Positions 27,313 through 35,885 of a DNA stretch of 64,000 nucleotides are shown here, one piece after another (position 1 is the first letter of the stretch; each line of letters opens with the position of its first letter). The notes under the pieces were generated by a model. It was given only the letters and a program-made list of their open reading frames with translations. It did not search any database and was not told where the DNA came from. Both the position numbers and the translations under genes were made by a program. Origin of the DNA: Coriobacteriia bacterium (lineage in GTDB: Bacteria > Actinomycetota > Coriobacteriia > Anaerosomatales > Anaerosomataceae); the NCBI GenBank assembly GCA_030651765.1, contig JAUSBY010000005.1, positions 335,677-399,676 of the forward strand, written 5' to 3'.

Positions 27313-28799
27313 AGGCCGAGTTCGCCCCACATAGCGTCCACACGCGCCTTGACCTCAGGCGACATCTCAAGCGCCTCGGGCCACTCACGCTCGTGACCTT
27401 CGCCCGGAATGGGGCGAGTCGCATCGATACCCATCTTGAAGCCGAAGCTCTCGAAATTGCTCGAGTGATCGAGCCGATCGAGCGGCCCCTTACCGATGAG
27501 GATGTCGCGCGACGGATCCACGTTGTTGAAGCATCGCCACGCCACCTGGGAGTAGTCGTGACAGTCCACGTCTTCGTCAACGACGATGACGAACTTCGTG
27601 AACATCATCTGTCCCATGGACCAGGCGAAGTTCATCACTCTGAAGGCCTGACCGGCGAACTCCTTGCGGATCTGGAAGATCGCGCAGTTGTGGAAGACGC
27701 CCTCGAGCGGCAGATCGTAGTCGATGACCTCGGGCATCATCGCTTTGATGACCGGCAGGAAGATGCGCTCTGTCGCCTTGGCCATGTAGCAGTCCTCCAT
27801 CGGCGGGCGACCGACGATGGTCGTGGGGTAGATCGCGTCCCGGCGCATGGTGATGGCATCGACGTGGAACACCGGGAAGTCATCGGCGAGCGAGTAGTAG
27901 CCGGTGTGATCGCCAAACGGCCCCTCCCACCGCATCTCGCCGATCTCCACATAGCCCTCGAGCACGATCTCGGCATGCGCAGGCACGAGCAGGTCGTTGG
28001 TCACGCACTTCACCACCTCGACCGACTCCCCGCGCAGGATGCCGCTGAACAGATACTCATCGATGATCGGTGGCACGGGAGCGGTAGCCGAGAAGATCGT
28101 GACCGGGTCTGCGCCGAGCGCTACGGAGACCGGCATGCGCTCGTGACCGGCCTCGGCCCACTCGCGGAGGTTCTTCGCGCCGTCGTGATGCTCGTGGATG
28201 TGCAGCCCCGTCGTGTTCCGATCGAAGACCTGCAGCCGGTACATGCCGACGTTCGGCTTCCCCTTCAGGCTCCGTGTGACCACGAGCGGGAGCGTGATGA
28301 ACGGCCCGCCGTCACCCGGCCAGGTGGTGAGCACCGGCAGACGGCCGAGGTCGACGTCGTCACCGCGGAGCACGACCTCGTGTACGGGCGCCTTCGAGGA
28401 CTTGATCTCCTTCGCACCAGCGCCTGCCAGCCCCGCCAGGTTCTTGGCAATGCCGATCTTGTCCATCACGCTCGCCGGCGCATCGAGCGGCAGCAGTTCC
28501 ATGAGCTCGCGCGCCTTGGCGTCCAGATCGCGCCACGTGCCAGTCTCGGCATCGACGCCGAGTGCCCACGCCATCCGGTCGTACGATCCCATCAGGTTGA
28601 TGGCCACCGGCATGTCGTAGCGCCGCCCCGTTGCGCGATCGACCGGCTTCTCGAACAGGAGAGCGGGACCCACTGCCTTGCTCACCCGGTCGGTGATCTC
28701 ACCGATCTCGAACGCCGGATCGACCTCGGCAGCTACTCGCCTCAGCTGTCCTTTGGATTCGAGAAGCGCCAGGTACTCGCGCAGGTCCTTGATTGCCAT
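27309..28799 (-). CDS. ubiD: UbiD-family prenyl-FMN decarboxylase
   Basis: Decarboxylase of 496 aa using the prenylated flavin made by UbiX. It shows the family features NVGMYRLQVFDRNTTGLH with the conserved arginine, EMRWEGPFGDHTGYYS with the essential glutamate, and the C-terminal KMGIDATRP. It is the first gene of the ubiD-ubiA-ubiX operon; its 3' end overlaps ubiA. The predicted substrate is a prenylated carboxylated aromatic intermediate of quinone synthesis. Confidence 0.93.
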   Translation of the reverse strand: MAIKDLREYLALLESKGQLRRVAAEVDPAFEIGEITDRVSKAVGPALLFEKPVDRATGRRYDMPVAINLMGSYDRMAWALGVDAETGTWRDLDAKARELMELLPLDAPASVMDKIGIAKNLAGLAGAGAKEIKSSKAPVHEVVLRGDDVDLGRLPVLTTWPGDGGPFITLPLVVTRSLKGKPNVGMYRLQVFDRNTTGLHIHEHHDGAKNLREWAEAGHERMPVSVALGADPVTIFSATAPVPPIIDEYLFSGILRGESVEVVKCVTNDLLVPAHAEIVLEGYVEIGEMRWEGPFGDHTGYYSLADDFPVFHVDAITMRRDAIYPTTIVGRPPMEDCYMAKATERIFLPVIKAMMPEVIDYDLPLEGVFHNCAIFQIRKEFAGQAFRVMNFAWSMGQMMFTKFVIVVDEDVDCHDYSQVAWRCFNNVDPSRDILIGKGPLDRLDHSSNFESFGFKMGIDATRPIPGEGHEREWPEALEMSPEVKARVDAMWGELGL

Positions 28800-28865
28800 C
28801 GGTCCTCCTCGGACGGGTCATGACGGCTCAGATGATACCGTCACCCAACACGCACCACCAACGGC

Positions 28866-29570
28866 TCAGGCCCCAAGGGCGTCCTCGAGTGCGTCGAGCG
28901 TGTCGATGGGCTGGACGCCATGATCGGCCTCCACACCGTGCCGGTCGATCAACACCGCCTTCATGCCGAGCGCGCTCGCCCCGAGGTAGTCCGCGTAGTG
29001 ATGGTCGCCGACGTGCGCCGCCTCGGCCGGGTCCACGCCGATGCGCTCGCACGCCAGGCGGAAGATCCGGGGGTCGGGCTTGTGGAAGCCCACATCGGCG
29101 GACGACACGACATCGGCAAGGACATCGGCAAGGCCGAGACCATCGAGCAGTGATGCGAGGCGCGAATCCCAGTTGGAGATGATCCCGACCGCAACTCCTC
29201 GCATGCGCAGCCGCTCGAACGCGGGACGTACGTCATCGTAGAGCGCCCACCGGTCCGAACGGCCGAACTCGTCGTACACGCGCCGGGCGATATCGACCGC
29301 CTCCGCTTCGATGCCGAGTTCCCGGCACAGCAGCGAGTACATCCCGACCCAGACGGACGAGGTTCTCTGTTCGTCGGTCCAAAACGCATCGTCCTCGGCG
29401 TAGCGCTCTTCGTAGTACGCGTCCACGAGCGGCATGTACGACTCGATAGCCGCCAGATCACGCTCGTGACCGGCCTCGACGAGGACCTGACGGCAGACCT
29501 CGGACACGCTCGGATGCGCGTAGAGCAGCGTGTTGCCGACATCGAAGAAGACGGCGCGCGGGAAGATCAC
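28866..29570 (-). CDS. HAD superfamily hydrolase
   Basis: Predicted phosphatase of the HAD superfamily (234 aa). The catalytic loop is FFDVGNTLL, with the nucleophilic aspartate but Gly-Asn in place of the usual x-Asp-Gly-Thr. Motif II is IISNWDS, the lysine of motif III is in GFHKPDPRIF, and motif IV is HVGDHHYADYLGA. The cap domain (residues about 20-95) is helical. The DxGNT variant occurs in many HAD-IA proteins. GTG at 29570 overlaps the nitroreductase stop by four bases, so the two are co-translated. Substrate unknown. Confidence 0.85.
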   Translation of the reverse strand: MIFPRAVFFDVGNTLLYAHPSVSEVCRQVLVEAGHERDLAAIESYMPLVDAYYEERYAEDDAFWTDEQRTSSVWVGMYSLLCRELGIEAEAVDIARRVYDEFGRSDRWALYDDVRPAFERLRMRGVAVGIISNWDSRLASLLDGLGLADVLADVVSSADVGFHKPDPRIFRLACERIGVDPAEAAHVGDHHYADYLGASALGMKAVLIDRHGVEADHGVQPIDTLDALEDALGA

Positions 29571-30133
29571 GTCAGGTACGTGACCACGTCGGTGTCGCGC
29601 TCTCGCGGCGCCGGCACCTCATCGGCATGACCGAGGACGATCATGGACGTGATCTGCCACCCGTCGGCGATATCGAACTGCTCGGCGAGCCGGTCGCTGA
29701 TCCAGTGCGGGACCGAGATGCTACAGGTGCCAATCCCCAGCCCGACTGCGGCGAGAAGGAGGTTCTCAAGGGCCGCCCCCACCGAGATCGCGTAGTCACG
29801 CGCCTCGTGCTCGTCATCGGTGCACGGTGATGCGATACCGATGATCACCGGTGCGCGTCCGAGTTCTGCGTAGAACTGGGCGGCGTGCTCGACGCCCTCG
29901 GGCCCGAGCACGTCGAGGTATTCGTCCAGGTACGAGGTCGTCATCGCCATGACCTCGGCGATGCGAGCCCGGCTCTCCCCCATGGCCACGTGGAAATACC
30001 ACGGCTGAACGTTCATACGTGACGGCGCGTACGTGGCGGCTTCCACGAGTTCATCCACGACCTCGCGGGCCACGGGGGTTCCGTCGAATACACGGATCGA
30101 TCGTCGTGATCGGATCGCGTCCATCAACTCCAT
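29567..30133 (-). CDS. Nitroreductase family FMN protein
   Basis: Nitroreductase-fold flavoprotein (188 aa). It begins MDAIRSRRSIRVF, the FMN phosphate-binding segment, followed by AATYAPSRMNVQPWYFHV. It ends with the GLGIGTCSIS segment that closes over the flavin and VLGHADEVPAP. Members reduce nitroaromatics, quinones or other substrates with NAD(P)H; the physiological substrate here is unknown. Only the HAD gene downstream is coupled to it. Confidence 0.88.
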   Translation of the reverse strand: MELMDAIRSRRSIRVFDGTPVAREVVDELVEAATYAPSRMNVQPWYFHVAMGESRARIAEVMAMTTSYLDEYLDVLGPEGVEHAAQFYAELGRAPVIIGIASPCTDDEHEARDYAISVGAALENLLLAAVGLGIGTCSISVPHWISDRLAEQFDIADGWQITSMIVLGHADEVPAPRERDTDVVTYLT

Positions 30134-30219
30134 GCTTCAGCCACCTCCTCGCATCGTCGTTCGGTACAGGATACCGCTCCCGGCCGACGGAATCACGCCC
30201 CACTGGCATCTGTCGCACC

Positions 30220-30996
30220 TCAGGCTCCCAGATGCTTGACGAGCGTGACCGCCGTGCCCCCCTCGGAAAGCTGAACGAAGTCCACGCGATCCATGAGCGC
30301 CCGCATGAACATGACGCCGCGTCCGGAGGATGCGTACGGATCCCCGTCCGTTCGTGCTTCGCCATCGAAGCCGCTTCCCCTGTCACGCACTTCTATGGAC
30401 ACGCGATCCGGGTAGGCGGTCACATCCACGTGCACCGCATCGCCATCGCCACCGCGGGGCGAGCCGTGCCGGATCGCGTTGGAGAGCGCTTCTCCGACAG
30501 CGACCCGCACATCGAACAGCGCGGCGTCTGAGATCTCCAGCGGCGCGATGACATCGCACACCTCGGAGCGGCCGAGGGAGAGCGAGGCGGGCACCGCGGG
30601 AAACTCGAACTCCCGCACCCACAGCGGGGCGGCACGCACGGGCGACAGCTCGAGTCCCGCCACGGCCTCGGCGGCGCCGGCGGCAGCCGATACGGTATGG
30701 CCGGCGCCTATCAGCCCGGAGAGCTCGAGGACCCTGGCGACGTTTCGGTCAGCACCCGCGAGAATCAGACGGCCACCCTTAGGCTCCAGGAGACGGTCGG
30801 TCCAGACGATGAGCCCGAGTGCCGCGCTATCGGCGTACGAGACCCGCTCGAGATCCAACACGACGTTGATGCAGCCGCGGTTCACCGCGCTCTCGAGCGC
30901 CACTTGGACATCCGGGGCCGTCACCATGTCGATCTCACCCTGTATCCTAATCACGCACACGCGGGCGTCATGCGCGTGCTCGGTGACGATCTTCAT
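30220..30996 (-). CDS. STAS anti-anti-sigma domain fused to anti-sigma histidine-kinase-like ATPase
   Basis: 258-aa fusion. Residues about 1-110 form a STAS domain with IQGEIDMVTAPDVQ and SYADSAALG, the latter holding the serine phosphorylated in SpoIIAA/RsbV proteins. Residues about 135-258 form a GHKL ATPase like RsbW/SpoIIAB, with an N box (VAVGEALSNAIRHG), a G1 box (DRGSGFD) and a G2 box (GRGVMFMRALMD). It therefore carries both the switch substrate and the kinase of a partner-switching system. It lies 81 bases downstream of a large SpoIIE-type phosphatase. ATG at 30996 follows GGAGG by six bases. No sigma factor gene of the SigB/SigF type is adjacent, so the target is unknown. Confidence 0.88.
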   Translation of the reverse strand: MKIVTEHAHDARVCVIRIQGEIDMVTAPDVQVALESAVNRGCINVVLDLERVSYADSAALGLIVWTDRLLEPKGGRLILAGADRNVARVLELSGLIGAGHTVSAAAGAAEAVAGLELSPVRAAPLWVREFEFPAVPASLSLGRSEVCDVIAPLEISDAALFDVRVAVGEALSNAIRHGSPRGGDGDAVHVDVTAYPDRVSIEVRDRGSGFDGEARTDGDPYASSGRGVMFMRALMDRVDFVQLSEGGTAVTLVKHLGA

Positions 30997-31077
30997 GCGC
31001 TGCCTCCGGTAGACGGCCCGTCTCTCGAACGTGGTCATTCCACTAGGTGTGCGCACCGTAACGCCGGTCGACGACGC

Positions 31078-34000
31078 TCAGGGCGTCCGGACGACCGTAA
31101 GGATGGCCGCGTCATCCCGCAACTCGCCCGACGCGAACCTCTGGAGGAGCTCCAGGAGCCGCTGCGAGACGTCGGCAGCACTTCCACCGGCCCGCAGGGC
31201 ACGCCTGACCCGCCCTTCACCAAAGAAGCGGGCGCCGCTGCGCGCCTCGGTCACGCCATCCGTGTACAGCAGCAGCGTCGCTCCGGGATCCGTGGCGAAC
31301 GACGACTCACCCCACTCGGTGTCCGTGACGGCGCCGAGTAGCGCGCCGGTTGTCGTGAGGCGTGAGATGCGCCCCGTGGTCGAATCGAGGACGAGCGCCG
31401 GCGGATGCCCGCCATTCGCGTAGGCGAGATCACCCGTCGCGGTATCGAGAAAGCCGATCCAGAGGGTCACGATGCCGGCCGAATCCCCCGTCTCGATGAG
31501 CATCGCGTTGAGCTCCTTGACGATACGCGCCGGTCCCAGCCCCGCCACAGCCATGCCCCGGATCGCGTACTTGATCATCGAGGTCTGGGTCGCCGCCTCG
31601 ACGCCCTTGCCGCAGACGTCGCCGATGGACACGACAACCCGGCCGTCGGGCGCCATGAACATATCGTAGTAGTCCCCACCGATCTCCGCGTCGCCGACCG
31701 CAGGCAGGTACACGCTGCTCGCCTCGATTCCGGCTATCCGCGGAAGCCGGGTAGGCAGAATGCTCTGCTGCAGCACGGTGGCCACATGATGCTCTCGGCT
31801 GAACATGTCGGCAGTGTCGATCGCCAGGGCCGCCTGTGACGCGAACGTCCGCAGCAAGTCGAGCTCATCGCTCGAAAACGCGGACTCGGCCATGGCGAAC
31901 GCCACCAGCACGCCGATACTGCGCCCACGAGCGAGTAACGGCACCGCGAGCAGCGACTGGAGCCCCTGCTCGGACGCGGCGTTGAGCAGCCGGGTGTCCG
32001 TATCCGCAAGTCTGTCGAAACGTTCGGGCTCCCGCGTCTCGAACACCCGGCCCACGACGTCCTCACCGCTACGGAAGGTGGCCTCGAGCATGTCCCGGTG
32101 TAGCGCACCCCGCGCCATCGGCACAGTCATCACCTTGCGTTGCGCGTCGTAGGTCAGCAGCATGACCGCGTCAGCCGACAGGATCTTCTGTACGACGTCG
32201 AGTACGCGGTTCAGCACGATGCGGCTCTGAAGCGACGATGCGACCGCATGGCTGATCCGAAAGATCGTCTCCAGATTGTCCGCGCGACTCGTGGCCTGCT
32301 CGTACAGCGACGCGTTCTTCAGCGCGAGAGAGACCTGCTTGCCGATCGTGTCGGCGAGTGCAAGCCGGTGCGGGCCAAGGCGCGCATGGTCCCGGTCAGA
32401 TAGCAGCACCAGCAGCCCGATCTGTACCTCGTCCATGCGAAGCGGAACGAACAGGACCGCACGCGTGTCACGGCGCTCCAGAAGCTCTGTCACAGGGCCG
32501 CCACCGGCTTCGCTGCGCCCCAGAAGGACCGGGCCCTCGAACGGCTTGTCTTCTGCCACCAACGAACGATACGCCGCCGCCCACTCGGGCGGTTCGTCAT
32601 CCGCGCGAGCCGCAAGCCCGAAGCGCGCGCGGTCATCGAGGAAGACGAGTGCACGATCGAGTCCGAGCAACTCGGCAGCCATCCGGCCGAGCTCCGCAAG
32701 CGTCTCCTCGAGAGCAAGCGGCGAAGCGAGTCTCTCGGCGATGGCCTGCAGCGCCTCAGCCTCCCGTCGTGACTGCCGCTCCTCTTCGAACAACCGTGAG
32801 TTCTGCAAGGCGATGGAAGCCTGCGCGGCGAACGATCGTACCGTTTCCGACTCCGTATCCGTGAACGGCACGGGACCCTTGCGAACGACTACCACCGCCC
32901 CGATGGTCTCGACCCCGGAACGCAGCGGAGCGGCAAGGACGGCCGCTGACGGGTGCCCGTGCAGACCGAGCAGCACGTCGTCGACGCCCGGCGTGGCCAC
33001 CACGGACTCGCCCGACTCAAGCGCCTCGGCGACCCATGTCACGTCGTCAACGGCGACGCTCACGTCCCGGCTCCCTTCAAGCGCACCCTCGGCCGCGACG
33101 AGATCGAGGCGTCCCTCCTCGGAAAGCAGCAGTACGTCGACGTCGACCTCGCCCAGCATGTGGGTGATCGACGTCGTGACGCCCTGCAGCACGAGCGACA
33201 TGTCAGACGCCCGCGCGAGGAGTTCGGCGATATCGCCGAGGCGGTCCATGCGCCTCACGATCGAGTTGAACGCCTCGAGCAGACGTCCGACCTCGTCACG
33301 GCTCTCCACCGTTGCCGGCTCCACCTGGGCTCCGGCCGCAAGTGCGCGTGCCCGGAGCTCGAGCTGACGGAGCGGCCGCGTGACACGTCCGACTACGATA
33401 AGGGCCGCGATGAGGGCCGCCCCCATCGCCGCAAGCCAGCCGACGAGTCCCGGCTGCAACGCCGCCAGGATCTCGCTCCAGGCGCCTTCAGCGGGCTCGA
33501 CGATGCCTACCCGCCACGCGGGCCCAGGAGGGTCGGGCAGGACTGAGTAGTGACCGACATATGGGCTCGTGCCGTCGACCCGCAGACTACCCGTGCCCGA
33601 CTCTGCGTCGTCAGTCCCGAACGAGTAGACGTCATCGCCACCGACCGTGACGTCTTCACCGAATATGCGCTGCCCCGACTCCTCGAAAACGACCGCGTGG
33701 GACGGACCCTCTGTCAGCGCGATATGCTCGAGGGCCGTCGAGACGAAGTCGGTCCGCAGCCGCACCACCAACACTCGCGGCCGCCCTTCGGGCAGCCTCA
33801 CGGGTGTCACCGCCCACAGCGCCCCCGCACCGTCGGACCCGGGAGCAGCCGTCCATCTGAACGTGAGACCCTGAGCGGACACAGCCGGCGAGGCGCCGGG
33901 CGCCCCATCGAGAGCAGCCGTACCCTCCGACCACGATGCGACATGCGCGCCGTCCGACTCGGTCAGAATCATGCCCCGAACCCATGCCGTGTGCTCAGCC

Positions 34001-34290
34001 CCGAGTGCGGCAAGCGCCCGCGCCACGGTCTTCTCGTCGGCGTCAAGGAGCGCGGGGTCGCTGGCACACGTCCGGACGACACGTCCCGCGGCGCCGAGCT
34101 GCCCCCCGATGTCGGCGGTAAGCATCTCCCGGTACGCCAGCTGACGGCTCGTCGCCTGCCGCTGCGCCATCTCGTACACGCCCGCCGCCGTTGTCGAGAC
34201 GAGCAGCAGCGTCGTGATGATGACGATCGCCGCCGCGAGCGCGAGCAACCTGTTGGTCAGCGTGAAGCGTGGCGCGTCCCGGTGCCGCAT
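31078..34290 (-). CDS. Membrane sensor PP2C (SpoIIE) phosphatase with HAMP and three GAF domains
   Basis: 1070-aa signalling protein. An N-terminal helix (residues about 12-36) and a second helix (about 283-303) enclose an extracellular sensor domain. A HAMP segment follows (RVTRPLRQLELRARALAAG), then three GAF domains at about 350-500, 515-665 and 685-830. The C-terminal SpoIIE/PP2C phosphatase domain (about 850-1070) has metal-site motifs GGDYYDMF, SIGDVCGKGVEAA, LLLYTDGVTEAR and DDAAILTVV. It should dephosphorylate a STAS protein, most simply the STAS half of the adjacent fusion protein, in response to external and cytosolic signals. The order phosphatase then STAS-kinase suggests one transcript. 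Confidence 0.92.
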   Translation of the reverse strand: MRHRDAPRFTLTNRLLALAAAIVIITTLLLVSTTAAGVYEMAQRQATSRQLAYREMLTADIGGQLGAAGRVVRTCASDPALLDADEKTVARALAALGAEHTAWVRGMILTESDGAHVASWSEGTAALDGAPGASPAVSAQGLTFRWTAAPGSDGAGALWAVTPVRLPEGRPRVLVVRLRTDFVSTALEHIALTEGPSHAVVFEESGQRIFGEDVTVGGDDVYSFGTDDAESGTGSLRVDGTSPYVGHYSVLPDPPGPAWRVGIVEPAEGAWSEILAALQPGLVGWLAAMGAALIAALIVVGRVTRPLRQLELRARALAAGAQVEPATVESRDEVGRLLEAFNSIVRRMDRLGDIAELLARASDMSLVLQGVTTSITHMLGEVDVDVLLLSEEGRLDLVAAEGALEGSRDVSVAVDDVTWVAEALESGESVVATPGVDDVLLGLHGHPSAAVLAAPLRSGVETIGAVVVVRKGPVPFTDTESETVRSFAAQASIALQNSRLFEEERQSRREAEALQAIAERLASPLALEETLAELGRMAAELLGLDRALVFLDDRARFGLAARADDEPPEWAAAYRSLVAEDKPFEGPVLLGRSEAGGGPVTELLERRDTRAVLFVPLRMDEVQIGLLVLLSDRDHARLGPHRLALADTIGKQVSLALKNASLYEQATSRADNLETIFRISHAVASSLQSRIVLNRVLDVVQKILSADAVMLLTYDAQRKVMTVPMARGALHRDMLEATFRSGEDVVGRVFETREPERFDRLADTDTRLLNAASEQGLQSLLAVPLLARGRSIGVLVAFAMAESAFSSDELDLLRTFASQAALAIDTADMFSREHHVATVLQQSILPTRLPRIAGIEASSVYLPAVGDAEIGGDYYDMFMAPDGRVVVSIGDVCGKGVEAATQTSMIKYAIRGMAVAGLGPARIVKELNAMLIETGDSAGIVTLWIGFLDTATGDLAYANGGHPPALVLDSTTGRISRLTTTGALLGAVTDTEWGESSFATDPGATLLLYTDGVTEARSGARFFGEGRVRRALRAGGSAADVSQRLLELLQRFASGELRDDAAILTVVRTP

Positions 34291-34371
34291 TGCGTCCCCT
34301 GACGGATGAGGTTCCGGCTACTGCCGAGCACACCCATCCTAGAGCAGGGCAGATGCAGCGGCAACGCGCCG

Positions 34372-35097
34372 TCAGCCGCCTATCTTCGGGACGACGGTGG
34401 AGAGGACGCCGACCAGCGCAGCGAGGCGACCGGTCACGATGAGCACGCCGAGCACGATGAGGACACCGCCGGCGACACGATTGATCACGAGTGCGCGGCG
34501 ATTGAGCCATGCGAGCAGGGGCTTGATCCGCCCCAGCAGCAGCGCGACTGCAAGGAATGGCACACCAAGACCGGCGGAGTACACGCCGAGCAGGAGCGCG
34601 CCCCTCGCCGGATCCTCACCACCGGCCGCGAGCATCAAAATGGAACCGAGGATCGGACCCACGCAGGGCGACCAGCCGAACGCGAAAGCAGCGCCCATCA
34701 CGAGTGCGGCAGCCGGCCCGAAACGACGCGCCTTGTGCATGTCGAACCGCGCCTCGCCATACAGTCCCGGGATCTTGATCACACCGAGCATGAACACTCC
34801 CAGGGCGATGACCGCAACACCGGCGATCCGCTCGAACAGGACCCTATTGGCGGTCAGGAAGCCACCGAGTAACGATGCGGACGCGCCGAGCGCCACGAAC
34901 ACCGTAGAGAAGCCGATGACGAACAGCAACGCGGGAACGAACACGACACGTGTGGCGGGACGCTCACCCGAGCCACTGGAAGATCCCAGGCCGCCGATGA
35001 ACGCGATGTACCCGGGAATGAGCGGCAGCACGCACGGTGATAGGAACGTGAGCATCCCTGCCCCCAACGCAGCCCACATACCCACCGCAGCAGTCAT
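34372..35097 (-). CDS. ccdA: CcdA/DsbD-type thiol-disulfide transporter
   Basis: Polytopic protein (241 aa, about six helices) that passes reducing equivalents from cytosolic thioredoxin across the membrane. The two redox cysteines are in the paired motifs LSPCVLPLIPGY (first helix) and GWSPCVGPILG (fourth). Targets are usually apocytochrome c or extracytoplasmic thioredoxin-like proteins. ATG at 35097 follows GGAGAGG. Its promoter holds a CsoR-type operator (35147-35162), shared in sequence with the thioredoxin and csoR promoters. That suggests coordinated supply of electron donor and transporter. Confidence 0.93.
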   Translation of the reverse strand: MTAAVGMWAALGAGMLTFLSPCVLPLIPGYIAFIGGLGSSSGSGERPATRVVFVPALLFVIGFSTVFVALGASASLLGGFLTANRVLFERIAGVAVIALGVFMLGVIKIPGLYGEARFDMHKARRFGPAAALVMGAAFAFGWSPCVGPILGSILMLAAGGEDPARGALLLGVYSAGLGVPFLAVALLLGRIKPLLAWLNRRALVINRVAGGVLIVLGVLIVTGRLAALVGVLSTVVPKIGG

Positions 35098-35143
35098 GAT
35101 CACGCCTCTCCCGAGCCCTGTTGGACTGATGTCCGCATGCCGC

Positions 35144-35173
35144 AGTATACCCCATGGGGTATTCGCGTGTCCA
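35144..35173 (-). promoter_or_regulatory. ccdA promoter with embedded CsoR-type operator
   Basis: On the minus strand, TGGACA (35168-35173), an 18-base spacer and TATACT (35144-35149) form a good sigma-70-type promoter. The spacer and -10 contain the perfect palindrome ATACCCCATGGGGTAT at 35147-35162. A repressor bound there would block RNA polymerase. The same 20 bases, CAGTATACCCCATGGGGTAT, recur upstream of the thioredoxin gene. Confidence 0.85.
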
Positions 35174-35204
35174 CGGTCCGCAGTCGCCCCCCCGCGCAGT
35201 GGTG

Positions 35205-35429
35205 CTAGCCGCTCTCCACCTCGGCGCCGTACCCGAGTTTCACGATGGCAGCTACGATCTCATCGGATCTCACGAGTTCGGGATCGTGCTCGACTTCCGC
35301 GAGACCGGAATGGTGATCGGCGTGAACCGATACGACGCCCTCCATGTCCTCCACGTCCATCTGTATGAGCATCGAGCACGACGGGCAGTGCAGGCCCGTC
35401 GTCTTGAGCCGTGTCGTCACTATCGCCAT
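35205..35429 (-). CDS. HMA-domain metal-binding protein (CopZ-like)
   Basis: 74-aa heavy-metal-associated domain of the copper-chaperone fold. It carries TTGLHCPSCSMLIQMDVEDMEGV (shown here only as the CxxC motif with flanking residues, Cys at about 14 and 17), and the C-terminal GYGAEVESG matches the final strand. The chaperone probably moves Cu(I) or another soft metal in the cytosol. ATG at 35429 follows GGGAGAGG. It lies upstream of ccdA, separated by the operator-bearing promoter, and 26 bases after the zinc-ribbon membrane protein. Confidence 0.88.
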   Translation of the reverse strand: MAIVTTRLKTTGLHCPSCSMLIQMDVEDMEGVVSVHADHHSGLAEVEHDPELVRSDEIVAAIVKLGYGAEVESG

Positions 35430-35455
35430 ACGCCTCTCCCTTGACTCCGATCCGA

Positions 35456-35803
35456 TCAGCCGTCGGACCGCCGGCCCGAACGAGCCACGGAGCGTGCATG
35501 TGTCATCGAACCGCAGTACGGACACATGCGCCACTCGCCGAGCAGCTCTCGCCCGCATGCCAAGCACGGCGCCACTTCGCTCGCCGCCGTGTCCGACTTG
35601 GAACTCCGCTGACCGAGAAGCACGAACATGGCGCCGCCGAGTACCGATGCTGCCACCAGCGGCGTGATCCAGCCAAACTGCTCGGTCAACGCGCACCGCA
35701 CGTGACCCGGATCGATCGCCAGCAGGATGGCGGTGCCGGAGACCGCCACGATGATGGCAGCCACACCTATGCCTATGAACACCGTCCGACGCCGCTGGCT
35801 CAT
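35456..35803 (-). CDS. Small membrane protein with C-terminal zinc ribbon
   Basis: 115-aa protein with two predicted helices (about residues 7-30 and 46-64) and a cytosolic tail. The tail holds two CxxC pairs, PCLACGRELLGEWRMCPYCGS, as in zinc-ribbon domains. Family not recognised. The short polar loop between the helices contains one cysteine (HVRCAL). ATG at 35803 is chosen; GTG at 35812 is equally in frame, and the upstream GAGAG serves either. Position before the HMA gene suggests a metal- or redox-linked role, but this is inference only. Confidence 0.7.
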   Translation of the reverse strand: MSQRRRTVFIGIGVAAIIVAVSGTAILLAIDPGHVRCALTEQFGWITPLVAASVLGGAMFVLLGQRSSKSDTAASEVAPCLACGRELLGEWRMCPYCGSMTHARSVARSGRRSDG

Positions 35804-35885
35804 CTTCTGCACTCTCGCCCGGGGAGGTTCTGACTACCGGGGTATGTGCAAGCGATATGCCAAGGACCGGGCGATCCCATCGAGC

